Below, piece after piece: positions 17,935 to 27,241 of a DNA stretch of 63,119 bases. The stretch spans positions 1 to 63,119 of the forward strand of contig JAMOAB010000119.1 of assembly GCA_023621995.1 (NCBI GenBank), in the 5' to 3' direction. Each line of letters begins with the position of its first letter. The first letter of the stretch is position 1. The notes under the pieces were generated by a model, which was not told the DNA's origin, made no database searches, and saw nothing but the letters and a program-made list of their open reading frames with translations. The translations under genes and the position numbers were made by a program. The DNA is from Bacillota bacterium (lineage in GTDB: Bacteria; Bacillota; Clostridia; Caldicoprobacterales; Xylanivirgaceae).

Positions 17935-19407
17935 GTGAGGACAAAAATAAGAGAATTTTTCAATGGTTATGGAAACAAGGATGGAATGGCACTCGATTTA
18001 GTAGAGCCAGGTGATGATGAAAACAGTCATGGTAGAGATGAGAGAGTAAGTAGACACTTACCCCGTGAAGTAAATTCTGGTATGCTCTATCACGATATAG
18101 TACAAATAGCATGGCCATCTTTAGTAGAGCTTACACTAACGCAGTTGGCGTCGATGGTAGATATGATGATGGTAGGTAGGTTAGGACCATGGGCGATTTC
18201 AGCTGTAGGGCTAACTATGCAACCAAAATTTCTTATGATGACAATGTTTATGGCAATGAATGTAGGGGCAACGGCATTAGTTGCCAGGTACAAGGGTGAA
18301 GGAGATCAAAGAAAGGCAAATATTGTTTTAAATCAAGCAATGCTTTTAACTTTTGTTCTATCCTTCGTAGCTTCAGTAATGGGCTTTATATTTGCAGAGC
18401 CCATGATTCGATTTATGGGTGCACCTGACAGTCAAACATTAAAGGCAGGGGTTATTTATCTACAGATTCAAATGGCTGGATTTGTAGTCATGGCACTTAC
18501 TAGCACTATAACTGCTACATTACGTGGAATAGGGAATTCTAGAACTGCCATGGTATATAATTTAATTGCTAATGGAGTAAATGTGTTATTTAACTATTTA
18601 TTGATCTATGGTCACTGGGGATTGCCCAGGATGGAAGTTGCTGGTGCATCATTAGCTACCGTAATCGGTCAATGTGTTGCCTTTGTATTGGCAATGGTAG
18701 CCATAATGCGGGGTAACCATTATCTCCATTTAAATATAAAAGAAGTCTTTAAACCCCATTGGGACTATTTGAAAAATATATTTAATATAGGTATTCCTGC
18801 AATGATAGAACAACTGGTTATGCGAATAGGTATAATAACTTACGTAAAAACTGTTGCTTCCCTTGGAACTGTGGCATTTGCTACCCATCAGATATGCATG
18901 AACATACAGGCTATGTCATTTATGAATGGCCAGGCCTTTTCAGTATCTGCAACATCGCTTATGGGGCAGAGCTTAGGTAAGAGACGGCCTGATATGGCAC
19001 AGGCATATAGCAGCCGTACAAGGCGGATAGGGACTATAATTTCAATCATATTGGGTTTTATGTTCTTTTTCTTCGGAGAACCCATTATGACTTTATATAC
19101 AGATGATCCTTCGGTTATAAGTCAAGGTGCACAAATTCTTAAATTAGTAGCTCTCATACAGCCATTTCAATCTACCCAGTTTATATTGGCCGGTGCTTTG
19201 AGAGGTGCAGGAGATACAAGGGCTACTGCGATCATTACATTTATAACCATACTACTGTTGAGGCCAGGACTTGCTAAATTTACTATCAATGTATTGGATT
19301 GGGGATTGGAAGGTGCTTGGATAGCTCTAGCTGCCGATCAGGTAGTTCGCTCAGTATTAGTAGTGTTTAGATATAGGTCGGGAAAGTGGAAGAGTATAGA
19401 AGTTTGA
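17935..19407 (+). CDS. MATE-family multidrug/cation antiporter
   Basis: 490 residues, GTG start at 17935 with GAGGGG 6 nt upstream. After a hydrophilic N-terminal extension of about 50 residues come twelve predicted helices in two MatE repeats. DIVQIAWPSLVELTLTQLAS and MVGRLGPWAISAVGL are typical of the NorM/DinF class, as are the repeated GMNVGATALVARYKGE-like and HQICMNIQ segments. These proteins export drugs or metabolites using Na+ or H+ gradients. The extension is longer than normal. The following oxidoreductase starts 29 nt after the stop, so the two are likely co-transcribed. Confidence 0.92.
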   Translation: MRTKIREFFNGYGNKDGMALDLVEPGDDENSHGRDERVSRHLPREVNSGMLYHDIVQIAWPSLVELTLTQLASMVDMMMVGRLGPWAISAVGLTMQPKFLMMTMFMAMNVGATALVARYKGEGDQRKANIVLNQAMLLTFVLSFVASVMGFIFAEPMIRFMGAPDSQTLKAGVIYLQIQMAGFVVMALTSTITATLRGIGNSRTAMVYNLIANGVNVLFNYLLIYGHWGLPRMEVAGASLATVIGQCVAFVLAMVAIMRGNHYLHLNIKEVFKPHWDYLKNIFNIGIPAMIEQLVMRIGIITYVKTVASLGTVAFATHQICMNIQAMSFMNGQAFSVSATSLMGQSLGKRRPDMAQAYSSRTRRIGTIISIILGFMFFFFGEPIMTLYTDDPSVISQGAQILKLVALIQPFQSTQFILAGALRGAGDTRATAIITFITILLLRPGLAKFTINVLDWGLEGAWIALAADQVVRSVLVVFRYRSGKWKSIEV

Positions 19408-19436
19408 TGTATTAAAAATACAGGGAGGAAATTAAA

Positions 19437-20516
19437 TTGAATAAGGTTCGTTTTGGCATAATATCAACTGGAATGATAGCAGATTTCCATGCTAAAGCTA
19501 TCCTCAGCGATGAAAGAGCTGAATTAATAGCAGTATGCGGGCATACTAATGTAGAAAAGACAAGGACATTTGCCCAAAAATATGATATTGAAAAAGTATA
19601 TACAGATTATAGGGAACTTGCAGCCGATAAAGATATAGATGCAGTATGTGTATGCTCACCTAGTGGATTACATGGACTCCATGGAATTCAATGTCTAAGA
19701 AATGGAAAGCATGTATTGTGCGAGAAACCCCTTGATATCAAAGGCGAAACAATGACTGAAATGATCAAAGTTGCCGAAAAAAATAATCGAAAATTGGGAT
19801 GTGTTTTTCCAAATAGAACGAGGCATGGTCTTAGGAAAGCTAAAGAAATTATTGATAGTGGCCAACTTGGCAAAATGACCATTGTGGAGTGTGAATATAG
19901 GGGCTATAGATCACCTGAATACTATACAAGTTCCAATTGGAAGGGGACAAAAGAGCTTGATGGTGGTGGATGTCTTATGAACCAAGGAATTCATGCAATT
20001 GACACCATGTGCTGGCTTGCAGGAGACGTGAAAACTGTATATGGTGTTATAGATACAATGCTTAGGGATATTGAAGTTGAAGATACTGCCATGGCTATAC
20101 TTGAATTTGAGAATGGGGCAAGGGGTATGCTCATGGGCACTACTATTTCAAATGTTCCCGAAGAAGCTCCTGAAGGTGATAGATTGCGAATAGAGTTTGA
20201 AAGAGGAACGATAGTATACGAAAAGGGAAAGACAAGTCTATACAAAAGGGAGATCAAGGAAGGTCCTGATGGGTTTTTATTAGGTGATGAAGTGCATAGG
20301 ATCCCCTTAGATGATGAGGATAAGGCCGTTATATCTTCTACATCTGATCCTGCTAATCTGGATATGGAGAGTCATTTTGCAATTGTTTCAAATTTTATTT
20401 CTGCAGTAATTGATGATACTGATCCCTATATAACAGGTAGTTCAGCAAGAAAATCGGTAGACCTGGTGTTAGCCCTATATAAATCGTCAAAAAGTGGCAT
20501 GAAGGTGACTCTATAA
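19437..20516 (+). CDS. Gfo/Idh/MocA-family NAD(P)-dependent oxidoreductase
   Basis: 359 residues, starting at TTG 19437 with GGGAGG 9 nt upstream; no ATG is available. The N-terminal Rossmann fold has FGIISTGMIADFHAKAI. The conserved EKP segment is CEKPLDIKG near residue 96, and the C-terminal domain contains GGGCLMNQGIHAIDTMCWL with the usual catalytic-region His. Members oxidise or reduce sugars, inositols or biliverdin-like substrates. The substrate is not evident from the context (MATE upstream, azoreductase-like gene downstream behind a terminator). Confidence 0.92.
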   Translation: MNKVRFGIISTGMIADFHAKAILSDERAELIAVCGHTNVEKTRTFAQKYDIEKVYTDYRELAADKDIDAVCVCSPSGLHGLHGIQCLRNGKHVLCEKPLDIKGETMTEMIKVAEKNNRKLGCVFPNRTRHGLRKAKEIIDSGQLGKMTIVECEYRGYRSPEYYTSSNWKGTKELDGGGCLMNQGIHAIDTMCWLAGDVKTVYGVIDTMLRDIEVEDTAMAILEFENGARGMLMGTTISNVPEEAPEGDRLRIEFERGTIVYEKGKTSLYKREIKEGPDGFLLGDEVHRIPLDDEDKAVISSTSDPANLDMESHFAIVSNFISAVIDDTDPYITGSSARKSVDLVLALYKSSKSGMKVTL

Positions 20517-20553
20517 ATTCACAGATAAGAGATACCCCTACATAAGATGGAAT

Positions 20554-20588
20554 AATCCCTAATCAAAAAGGTTAGGGATTGTTTTTTG
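20554..20588 (+). terminator. Terminator of the MATE-oxidoreductase unit
   Basis: Eleven-bp stem (20554-20564 with 20570-20580; one G-U), AAAAA loop, followed by GTTTTTTGTT. Confidence 0.88.
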
Positions 20589-20690
20589 TTTAAAACCATG
20601 TGTATAGGTTACAATTAATTAAGATCAATACTAAAATTTATAAATTTGACCTATAGGTTAATCATATATCTGATCGTAGGAGGAATAAAA

Positions 20691-21296
20691 ATGGATACTT
20701 TGTTATATGTAAAGGGCAACCCCAAATCTGATGAAGAATCTAGCACCTTTAGGGTCTCCGAAAGTTTTATAGAGACATATAGGGAGTATCACCCTGAGGA
20801 TGAGATAGTCATATTAGATTTGTATAGGGAAGGGATAAAACCGTTAGATGAAAATGACATTAAAGATATATTTAGACCAGAGATAAAAAAACAAAGGGAC
20901 CATCATATAGTAAAATATGCATATCAATTTAAAGACTCAGATAAGTATGTTTTTGCTGCACCTATGTGGAACTTTAGTATACCATCCATATTAAAAGCAT
21001 ACATAGATTATATTGCTATGGCTGGCATCACGTTTAGATACACTGCAAATGGATCTGTTGGGCTATGTCAAGGCAAAAAAGCAATCCATATTACCGCAAG
21101 GGGTGGCGTATATACAGAATCTCCATTTGTAGAGAAAGAAATGGGAGATAGCTATTTAAGAAATATTCTAAGTTTTATGGGTATTGAAGACGTAGACACT
21201 ATAGCAATACAAGGACTTAACATGACAGGTGTGGATAGGGAGGGAATTATAAATAAAGCAATAGAAGAAGCTAGGGAGAGGGCAAAGTTTTTTTAA
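20691..21296 (+). CDS. FMN-dependent NADH-azoreductase-like flavodoxin-fold protein
   Basis: 201 residues from ATG 20691, 6 nt after TAGGAGGA; the frame is open upstream but has no RBS. Flavodoxin-like fold: an N-terminal strand VKGNPKSDEESSTFRVSESF (FMN phosphate loop), APMWNFSIPSILKAYIDYIA, and the ring-binding segment ITARGGVY. AzoR-type enzymes reduce quinones or azo compounds with NADH, probably as a redox detoxification reaction in the cytoplasm. It ends 1 nt before the stop of the convergent NhaC gene, with no terminator between them. Confidence 0.88.
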   Translation: MDTLLYVKGNPKSDEESSTFRVSESFIETYREYHPEDEIVILDLYREGIKPLDENDIKDIFRPEIKKQRDHHIVKYAYQFKDSDKYVFAAPMWNFSIPSILKAYIDYIAMAGITFRYTANGSVGLCQGKKAIHITARGGVYTESPFVEKEMGDSYLRNILSFMGIEDVDTIAIQGLNMTGVDREGIINKAIEEARERAKFF

Positions 21297-21297
21297 C

Positions 21298-22680
21298 TTA
21301 GGCCCTCTCTCTGATTGTCCAGCCTGTCCAACCATATAATATAGTAAGTAGTGGACATAATAGACAGAAGAATGCAAACGGAGCATACTGTATAGTTGGA
21401 ACACCTAGAACATTGGTGAGGAAAGTACCACATACCCCCCAAGGAACTAAGGGGTTTACTACGGTACCAGCGTCTTCCAATACCCTAGATAGATTCCTAT
21501 TAGATAGCCCTGCTTTAGAAAATTGAGAGGCATACGTCTCTCCTGTAAGAATTATGGAGAGATATTGTTCACCTGTTAAAAAGTTAATCATGATCCCAGT
21601 TATGGCAGTAGCAGTGACTATTGAACCAGTACTATTTAATCTAGATTCAATCTGTGAAAGTAGCCTTGGGATAATGCCCAGTTTAAAAAGTAGACCTCCC
21701 ATACTTAAGGCTAGTAGAATAAGGGATACTGTAAACATCATGCTTTCAATTCCGCCTCGAGTTAAAAGGGCATCTATTTCTTGATTGCCTGTTTGGGAGA
21801 CATATCCACTATACAGCACATTAAAAAGAGAACCTAATGTCAGATTTTTCGTATGAAAAAACGACAGTCCAATGGCTGAGACAGAGCTAGTTGCCAGAGC
21901 AATGATGGCAGGTACTTTTTTTATGGACAAAAATATCAGTATTATAAGTGGAATAATACTGTACCAATGGACCATCCCTGTTTCATTAAGGGCATATCGG
22001 AATTTTGCTAGCTGTCCGATATTGGTTTGAGCTTCTGCTGGAGATAGAAGGGCAAATAGGACTACAGTGATAATAAAAGCGGGGATAGTAGTCCAACCCA
22101 TGTCCTTTATATGTTCAAAGAGGTCTACGCCTGCAATGGATGATGCCAAGTTTGTTGTATCAGATAGTGGTGACATCTTATCTCCGAAGAAGGCTCCTGA
22201 GATAACAGCGCCGGCAGTAATTGAAAGCGAAAGATCAAGGGCAGAACTTATCCCAATAAAAGTTGCACCAATAGTTGCTGCAGTGGTCAATGAACTTCCA
22301 ATGCACAGCCCTGTAATAGAGGTGATTATAAAAATTACCCCATAGTAGAAGTGGGGTATCACAAGCCTTAGGCCTATATCCATTAGGGTAGGGATGGTAC
22401 CACCAATTATCCAGCTACTTATTAAAATTCCAATAAAAAAGAATAAAAATATTGCTCCGATGGCAGCTTGGGCTCCTTCCACCATTCCGTCTTGCAGCTC
22501 TTTAAAGGATAGTCCATTCAGCATTCCATATATTATAAGCACCATTATGGAAATTATAATTGGAATATGTGGTGCAGAGTCAAATCCTATTATGGATACA
22601 CCGATTATAAACAATATAGATATTGTAAGTATAATAGCTTCCCATCTAGATGGTTTATGTTTTGGTTCAATACGAAACAT
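21298..22680 (-). CDS. NhaC-family Na+/H+ antiporter
   Basis: 460 residues, ATG at 22680 after GGAGG. About eleven hydrophobic segments. The diagnostic NhaC motif GDKMSPLSDTTNLA lies near residue 167, and GTVVNPLVPWGVCGTF toward the C-terminus. NhaC proteins exchange Na+ (or malate/lactate in MleN-type members) for protons, controlling pH and sodium. The convergent downstream gene abuts it. The regulator gene upstream on the same strand (22754-23626) is about 70 bp away and could form an operon, but it belongs more naturally to the divergent YeiH gene. Confidence 0.92.
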   Translation of the reverse strand: MFRIEPKHKPSRWEAIILTISILFIIGVSIIGFDSAPHIPIIISIMVLIIYGMLNGLSFKELQDGMVEGAQAAIGAIFLFFFIGILISSWIIGGTIPTLMDIGLRLVIPHFYYGVIFIITSITGLCIGSSLTTAATIGATFIGISSALDLSLSITAGAVISGAFFGDKMSPLSDTTNLASSIAGVDLFEHIKDMGWTTIPAFIITVVLFALLSPAEAQTNIGQLAKFRYALNETGMVHWYSIIPLIILIFLSIKKVPAIIALATSSVSAIGLSFFHTKNLTLGSLFNVLYSGYVSQTGNQEIDALLTRGGIESMMFTVSLILLALSMGGLLFKLGIIPRLLSQIESRLNSTGSIVTATAITGIMINFLTGEQYLSIILTGETYASQFSKAGLSNRNLSRVLEDAGTVVNPLVPWGVCGTFLTNVLGVPTIQYAPFAFFCLLCPLLTILYGWTGWTIRERA

Positions 22681-22753
22681 TTAAAAATCCTCCATAGAAA
22701 TATTCACAAAAAATAGTTACAAGAGATACTATATACTAGCTACTAACTATACG

Positions 22754-23626
22754 TCAAGGAGAATAGCATAGTTTCCAAAAATCTTTGATGGGCTTTGATA
22801 TATATTTGTTCTTGTGATAGATTATATTGAATTGTCTTTTAAATTCGGTATCGTCTATCTCTATGTGAAATAGCTTACCCATCTTTAGTTCATCTTTTAC
22901 AATCATTTTAGAGATAACCGATACTCCCATATTGGCTATAACAGCATTTTTTATAGTCTCTGAATTATTACATACTCCTTTGATATTCATATCTATTCCC
23001 CTAGCCAACATGGTGTTTTCAAACAGCTCCCTTGTTCCACTACCACTTTCCCTGAGTATCAGATTTTCACCTTCTAAATCCCTCAAGACAATATGCCCCT
23101 TCTCTTTAAATGGATGGCTATCCCCACATATGAGAATTAGCTCATCATCCATGAAGGGTCTAGATACAATGTCCCTGCTATGTACAGGTCCTTCTACAAG
23201 GGCAAAATCTATTTCACTTTTGAGTACCATGGCTTCAACCACTGTTGTATTGTCTACAATCGTATCTATGTCGACATTGGGATAGGCCATATGATAGCGA
23301 CTGTATATTTCACTAAGTATACATGTGCCAATGGTTACAGATGCTCCTATTTTGAGTTTGCTATTTTCTGCCGATTGTCTCATCTTTTGTTCCATTTCGT
23401 CAAATAGAGAGACTATATAACGTGCATAGCTTAAAAGTTGCCTCCCCTCCTCTGTAATATATAACTTTTTTGACAATCTCTCAAATAGTCTTATATTATA
23501 ATAATCTTCAAGTTCCTTTATAGTTTGGCTTACAGAAGGTTGGGCTATAAATAGCTTGTTGGCTGCTTTGGTCATACTTCCTAAATCTGCTACCATTATA
23601 AATACTCTCAAATGTCTTATGGTCAT
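22754..23626 (-). CDS. LysR-family transcriptional regulator (CysL/YeiE-like)
   Basis: 290 residues from ATG 23626 (MTIRHLRVF), with GAGGAGG about 12 nt upstream; an earlier in-frame start would add 10 residues upstream of the conserved family start. N-terminal winged HTH (1-60): LGSMTKAANKLFIAQPSVSQ. A periplasmic-binding-like effector domain follows (about 88-290). It is divergent from a YeiH-family exporter gene, the classic LysR arrangement. CysL/YeiE relatives sense sulfite or sulfur status and activate that neighbour. Effector assignment is inferred from context only. Confidence 0.9.
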   Translation of the reverse strand: MTIRHLRVFIMVADLGSMTKAANKLFIAQPSVSQTIKELEDYYNIRLFERLSKKLYITEEGRQLLSYARYIVSLFDEMEQKMRQSAENSKLKIGASVTIGTCILSEIYSRYHMAYPNVDIDTIVDNTTVVEAMVLKSEIDFALVEGPVHSRDIVSRPFMDDELILICGDSHPFKEKGHIVLRDLEGENLILRESGSGTRELFENTMLARGIDMNIKGVCNNSETIKNAVIANMGVSVISKMIVKDELKMGKLFHIEIDDTEFKRQFNIIYHKNKYISKPIKDFWKLCYSP

Positions 23627-23648
23627 AAAATAAATATCCTCCTCATAT

Positions 23649-23664
23649 ATAGGCAAACGCCTAT
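23649..23664. promoter_or_regulatory. Palindrome at the LysR-YeiH divergent promoter region
   Basis: ATAGGC-AAAC-GCCTAT, a 6-bp perfect inverted repeat 23 bp upstream of the LysR ATG. It could be the LysR autoregulatory site. The rest of the 190-bp divergent region is AT-rich. Confidence 0.4.
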
Positions 23665-23815
23665 CAATTATATAAGATTATAGTATTTTACAGATACAAA
23701 GGCAACTGATAGACTATATAACCAGAATGAAATTATATATTATTTTTATTTTATAAGTATGGGAATATCTTTATGATGACCGATTATGAAGCGAGAAAAA
23801 TTGGAGGAGATGTAT

Positions 23816-24844
23816 ATGAAAAAAACAGAAAAAGTTCTACCTGGAATCTTAGTATGTGTAGTCATTGCAATGATTTCTTTTTATCTAGGTGAGCAGATTC
23901 CCCTTGTAGGAGGTCCTGTATTTGCCCTCTTTTTAGGTATGGTAATGAATATAATTATAGGAATCGATGGAAAGTTTAATGCAGGGCTTGATTTTACATC
24001 AAAAAAACTATTAAAGCTTGCCATAATACTCTTAGGATTCAGCCTGAGTATTGGACAAATATTAGAAGTAGGCAAGATATCACTTACAGTTATGGTATTT
24101 ACATTGGCAGCTGCATTTGGATTTGGTTATTTATTCGGGAAGCTATTTAATATGGATTGGAAGCTTTCGTCCCTCATATCAGCAGGTACTGGCATATGTG
24201 GAGGTTCTGCAGTTGCTGCACTATCACCAGTTATTGAGGCCGATGATAGTGATGTAGCCTATGCAATATCTGCTACATTCATATTTGATATAATAATGGT
24301 TATATTGTTTCCCATAATGGGGAGGAAACTTGGACTTTCTGACTTGGCATATGGTCTTTGGACAGGAACTGCCGTCAATGATACGTCATCTGTAGTTGCT
24401 GCAGGATATGCCTATTCAAATGAGGCTGGTAGCTTTGCCACTATAGTAAAATTGACACGGACATTGTCTATTATTCCTACAGTTATAATATTTTCCTACA
24501 TATCACAGCGGGTAAAAGCTAAGGAACTTGCTATGGAGGAAGGAAGTAGTCATGTTGCTGAGCGAAAGAAGATACCTTTTAGAGATATATTTCCCTACTT
24601 TATAATATTTTTTATATTAGCTGCCGTGGTAAATAGTATTGGTTTGATTCCTGCAAATTTAGGTATGAATATAACTTATATAAGCAAATTTCTCATGATA
24701 ATGGCACTTGGCGCCATAGGACTTAAGACAGATCTAAGGGATATCAAAAATTCAGGCTTAGCTCCAATGCTACATGGATTTATTATATCGGCTTTGGTTG
24801 TAGTTGTATCACTAGGTGTTCAAATGTTTTTAGGTCAAGTATAA
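23816..24844 (+). CDS. yeiH: YeiH-family (UPF0324) putative sulfate/sulfite exporter
   Basis: 342 residues from ATG 23816, 6 nt after GGAGGAG; the upstream in-frame ATG at 23810 overlaps the RBS. About ten membrane helices, with the signature GTGICGGSAVAALSPVIEAD and GLWTGTAVNDTSSVVAAGYAYS. The family is linked to sulfonate/taurine metabolism, where it is thought to export sulfate or sulfite. It is divergent from a LysR regulator of the CysL/YeiE type. No sulfonate-degrading genes are seen here, so the transported anion is open. Confidence 0.88.
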   Translation: MKKTEKVLPGILVCVVIAMISFYLGEQIPLVGGPVFALFLGMVMNIIIGIDGKFNAGLDFTSKKLLKLAIILLGFSLSIGQILEVGKISLTVMVFTLAAAFGFGYLFGKLFNMDWKLSSLISAGTGICGGSAVAALSPVIEADDSDVAYAISATFIFDIIMVILFPIMGRKLGLSDLAYGLWTGTAVNDTSSVVAAGYAYSNEAGSFATIVKLTRTLSIIPTVIIFSYISQRVKAKELAMEEGSSHVAERKKIPFRDIFPYFIIFFILAAVVNSIGLIPANLGMNITYISKFLMIMALGAIGLKTDLRDIKNSGLAPMLHGFIISALVVVVSLGVQMFLGQV

Positions 24845-24860
24845 GTTATAGATTAAAATA

Positions 24861-24906
24861 CAAAGCCCCAAGGGTATATCATGCTACCTCTGGGGTTTTG
24901 TGTTTT
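24861..24906 (+). terminator. Terminator after yeiH
   Basis: CAAAGCCCCA...AGGGTA (24861-24876) pairs with TACCTC-TGGGGTTTTG (24885-24900), followed by TGTTTT. Confidence 0.85.
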
Positions 24907-24983
24907 ATTTGCTATTATTGTCTGTAAAAACTGTTATGCCATCTCGCATAAATTTTACCAATCTTTATTATTTAGATAGCAAA

Positions 24984-25153
24984 AGAGGAGGAAAAAGACT
25001 AAGACTAACATTAGTAGGGAACACATATTGTTGATTGAAACGGAGATGTCGAATTTATCTTTTCAATTACTAAGTTGTAGTGAAGAGGAAAAAGAAAGCT
25101 TTGAGAGGGAATACTTTGAATTGGCATCTAAACTGAAAAGATACAGAGATTGA
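24984..25153 (+). other. Small coding-like frame with an RBS but no ordinary start codon
   Basis: AGAGGAGG at 24984-24991 is an excellent RBS. The frame that follows is open for about 56 codons and coding-like (ISREHILLIETEMSNLSFQL, then SEEEKESFEREYFELASKLK), ending TGA at 25151-25153. At the expected start distance there are only AAG/ACT codons; usable starts are TTG at 25028 or ATG at 25046, neither with its own RBS. Either the start codon has been lost in a small conserved gene, or initiation is unusual. An inverted repeat follows directly. I do not recognise the protein; it is helical and acidic. Confidence 0.35.
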
Positions 25154-25160
25154 TATTTGA

Positions 25161-25194
25161 GTAAGGTATGATTATAATTATAGTCATATCTTAC
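25161..25194. repeat. Long inverted repeat, hairpin between small frame and yfcE
   Basis: Sixteen-bp stem with two G-U wobbles, 25161-25176 against 25179-25194. It lacks a following T-run but would fold strongly in RNA. It may end the preceding small transcript. Confidence 0.55.
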
Positions 25195-25227
25195 TTATAA
25201 TCATAAATGCGTGGGAGGAGTATTAAT

Positions 25228-25776
25228 ATGAAGATTTTTTTCGTATCAGATATACACGGCTCTATATACTATGCAAAAAAGGCGATAGAGTGCTTTGACT
25301 ATGAAGAGGCCGACTACATGGTCATACTAGGAGATATCTTATATCATGGTGCCAGAAACCCTCTTCCTTTAAAGCATAATCCTAAGGAAGTAATAGCTCT
25401 GCTGAATGGATTCAAAGATAGGATAATAGCTGTAAGGGGGAATTGTGATAGTGAAGTAGATGAAATGGTGTTGGAATTTCCCATAATGGCAACCTATTCT
25501 AACATTCTCTATAAGAATAGACGTATATTTTTGACTCATGGTCATATATATAACGAAGAGAACTTGCCAAGATTGGGTGTGGGTGATGTATTTATATATG
25601 GACATACTCACATACCCGTAGCAAAGAAGGAAGAGGATATATACATAGTCAATCCTGGCTCTATTACCTTTCCTAAGGAGAATAACCCGAACTCATATTG
25701 CATCTTAGAAGATAATATCTTTAGAATAAAGGATTTAGAAGGTAATATGCTGAAATACATAGATATATCTCAATGA
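25228..25776 (+). CDS. yfcE: YfcE-family metallophosphoesterase
   Basis: 182 residues from ATG 25228, 8 nt after GGGAGGAG; the upstream ATG at 25207 precedes the RBS. The calcineurin-like dimetal motifs are in order: SDIHGS, GDILYHG, GNCDSEVD, THGH, and GHTHIPV. Members are small cytoplasmic Mn-dependent phosphodiesterases of uncertain natural substrate. The length is normal for the family. Monocistronic. Confidence 0.93.
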   Translation: MKIFFVSDIHGSIYYAKKAIECFDYEEADYMVILGDILYHGARNPLPLKHNPKEVIALLNGFKDRIIAVRGNCDSEVDEMVLEFPIMATYSNILYKNRRIFLTHGHIYNEENLPRLGVGDVFIYGHTHIPVAKKEEDIYIVNPGSITFPKENNPNSYCILEDNIFRIKDLEGNMLKYIDISQ

Positions 25777-25948
25777 GCTTCATAAGAAAGGATAGCTCAC
25801 TAGATGGACAGATTTCAATTCGTCTAGCTAAGATCTGTCATGCCATTATATAAATGAGAAAGCCTATCTATCGTATGTAATGTTGTTATAGTAAATTGAA
25901 AAGTAAAAAAGTGACAAATATGGTCGTATATAGTTGGGAGATTTGTCT

Positions 25949-26740
25949 ATGGAAATTGATAAGAGAAACTACAATGAAATAAATGAATTACTTAAAATTG
26001 CTTCCTTTGCTGGGCGTCTTATACTAGAGAATGGTGGAGAGACTTATAGAAGTGAGGATACAATTGTAAGGATGCTAGAAAACAAAGTAGAAAATGTGGA
26101 GACATATGTAACTCCTACAGGAATATTTGTGTCCATAGAACAGGATGGAAAGACATATACTAAGATAAGTAGAATTACGAGGCGAGGTACCGACCTTAAT
26201 AAGATTGCCCTTGTGAATGATCTTTCAAGGCGTTTTTCTAAAGAGGAATGGGACACATTAGATATTAATATATATTTAAGGGAGCTTAAGTCTATAAATT
26301 CTAAGGGTAAATATAATGACTTTTTGAAGATCTTAGCTGCAGGCGTAGCAGGGGCTTCTGCCATGATGATACTTGGAGGAAGTAATGCAGATTTTATTCC
26401 TACATTTATAACGGCAATGCTGCTCCAGGTATTTGTCATGTTTCTTGAGAGGATAGGCTTTCCAACCTTCATAGTAAATTGTGTTGGTGGCGGGTTTGTT
26501 ACTATTTTTAGTATGTTGTTTTCCCATTTTGGTATGGGATCTTCAGATATGATTATAATTGGCTCTATTATGATATTGGTGCCAGGAGTGGCCATAACAA
26601 ACTCCCTACGGGATATTATCTGGGGTGATCTTGTCTCTGGAATATCAAGAGGTGTAGATGCCTTTATTGCAGCTATAGGTATAGCCACAGGGGTCGGTGT
26701 AGTCTTAAAGATATGGAATATGATAGGAGGCATTATATGA
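25949..26740 (+). CDS. ThrE-like exporter, large subunit (DUF1212)
   Basis: 263 residues from ATG 25949. The N-terminal cytoplasmic domain carries the conserved GRLILENGGETYRSEDTIVR and VTPTGIFVSIE, followed by five membrane helices. This is the DUF1212 half of the two-component threonine/serine exporter family, homologous to the N-terminal half of ThrE/YjjP. Its partner starts at an overlapping ATGA, indicating translational coupling. The complex probably exports an amino acid or, as in YjjPB, succinate. No regulator is adjacent. Confidence 0.88.
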   Translation: MEIDKRNYNEINELLKIASFAGRLILENGGETYRSEDTIVRMLENKVENVETYVTPTGIFVSIEQDGKTYTKISRITRRGTDLNKIALVNDLSRRFSKEEWDTLDINIYLRELKSINSKGKYNDFLKILAAGVAGASAMMILGGSNADFIPTFITAMLLQVFVMFLERIGFPTFIVNCVGGGFVTIFSMLFSHFGMGSSDMIIIGSIMILVPGVAITNSLRDIIWGDLVSGISRGVDAFIAAIGIATGVGVVLKIWNMIGGII

Positions 26741-27165
26741 TACTTCAGATTTTATACGGATTTCTGGCAACTGCAGGGTTTGGTATTTTATTTAATATAC
26801 CTAAGGATCATATATTAGAAGCAGGTATATCTGGAGCCATAGGCTGGGCAGGTTATCTGTTTGTAATGCAACTATATGAATCTCCTATATTCGCAAGCTT
26901 TATTGCATCTGTATTCATAGGTATAATAGGTGAATTTTTCGCAAAGAATACAAAGAACCCTGCTACTATATTCATAATTCCTGCCATTGTGCCACTAGTA
27001 CCTGGTGTTACATCATACAAGACTATAAAAGCTCTCATAGATGGAAGAAATAGAGAGGCTTTGAGCTTAGGAATTTTAACAGGAGGGCTGGCCCTTGCTA
27101 TTGCCTCAGGGCTTATACTAGTCATTTCTTTCTTCCGGATTAAAAGACAAAGGGCTAAACACTGA
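26737..27165 (+). CDS. ThrE-like exporter, small subunit (DUF3815)
   Basis: 142 residues from ATG 26737, which overlaps the TGA of the large-subunit gene (ATGA) and follows ATAGGAGG. The ORF beginning at 26713 is inside the upstream gene and has no RBS. Four to five membrane helices; GFGILFNIPKDHILEAGISG and PGVTSYKTIKALIDG match YjjB-type partners. It works as the second half of the exporter. The gene ends 13 nt before the -35 box of the RND promoter. Confidence 0.88.
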   Translation: MILQILYGFLATAGFGILFNIPKDHILEAGISGAIGWAGYLFVMQLYESPIFASFIASVFIGIIGEFFAKNTKNPATIFIIPAIVPLVPGVTSYKTIKALIDGRNREALSLGILTGGLALAIASGLILVISFFRIKRQRAKH

Positions 27166-27177
27166 GGTTAAAACCGA

Positions 27178-27206
27178 TTGACAAGTAGAACAAAATCATT
27201 TAGAAT
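27178..27206 (+). promoter_or_regulatory. Strong sigma-A promoter of the RND-TetR operon
   Basis: TTGACA (27178-27183), exactly 17 nt, TAGAAT (27201-27206). The TTG that opens the long frame at 27178 is this -35 box, so it is not a start codon. The predicted transcript starts near 27213. Confidence 0.85.
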
Positions 27207-27225
27207 TAATACCAAATCCATGCAT

Positions 27226-27241
27226 GACCGACTAGTCGGTC
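27226..27241. promoter_or_regulatory. TetR-type operator
   Basis: Perfect 16-bp palindrome GACCGACTAGTCGGTC, about 13 nt downstream of the predicted +1. GACCGAC/GTCGGTC half-sites are typical of TetR-family operators. A TetR gene is at the end of the same operon (31138), giving an autoregulated circuit in which the repressor blocks initiation or clearance. Confidence 0.82.

Noticed and set aside
25777-25948. Gene or RNA between yfcE and the ThrE-like genes
   Set aside because: Only a 7-bp GACAGAT/ATCTGTC inverted repeat, no coding frame and no U-tract.
26044-26733. 229-residue minus-strand ORF inside the ThrE-like gene
   Set aside because: Antisense shadow: a Pro/Ile/Ser-rich translation with no RBS, lying opposite a well-supported gene.
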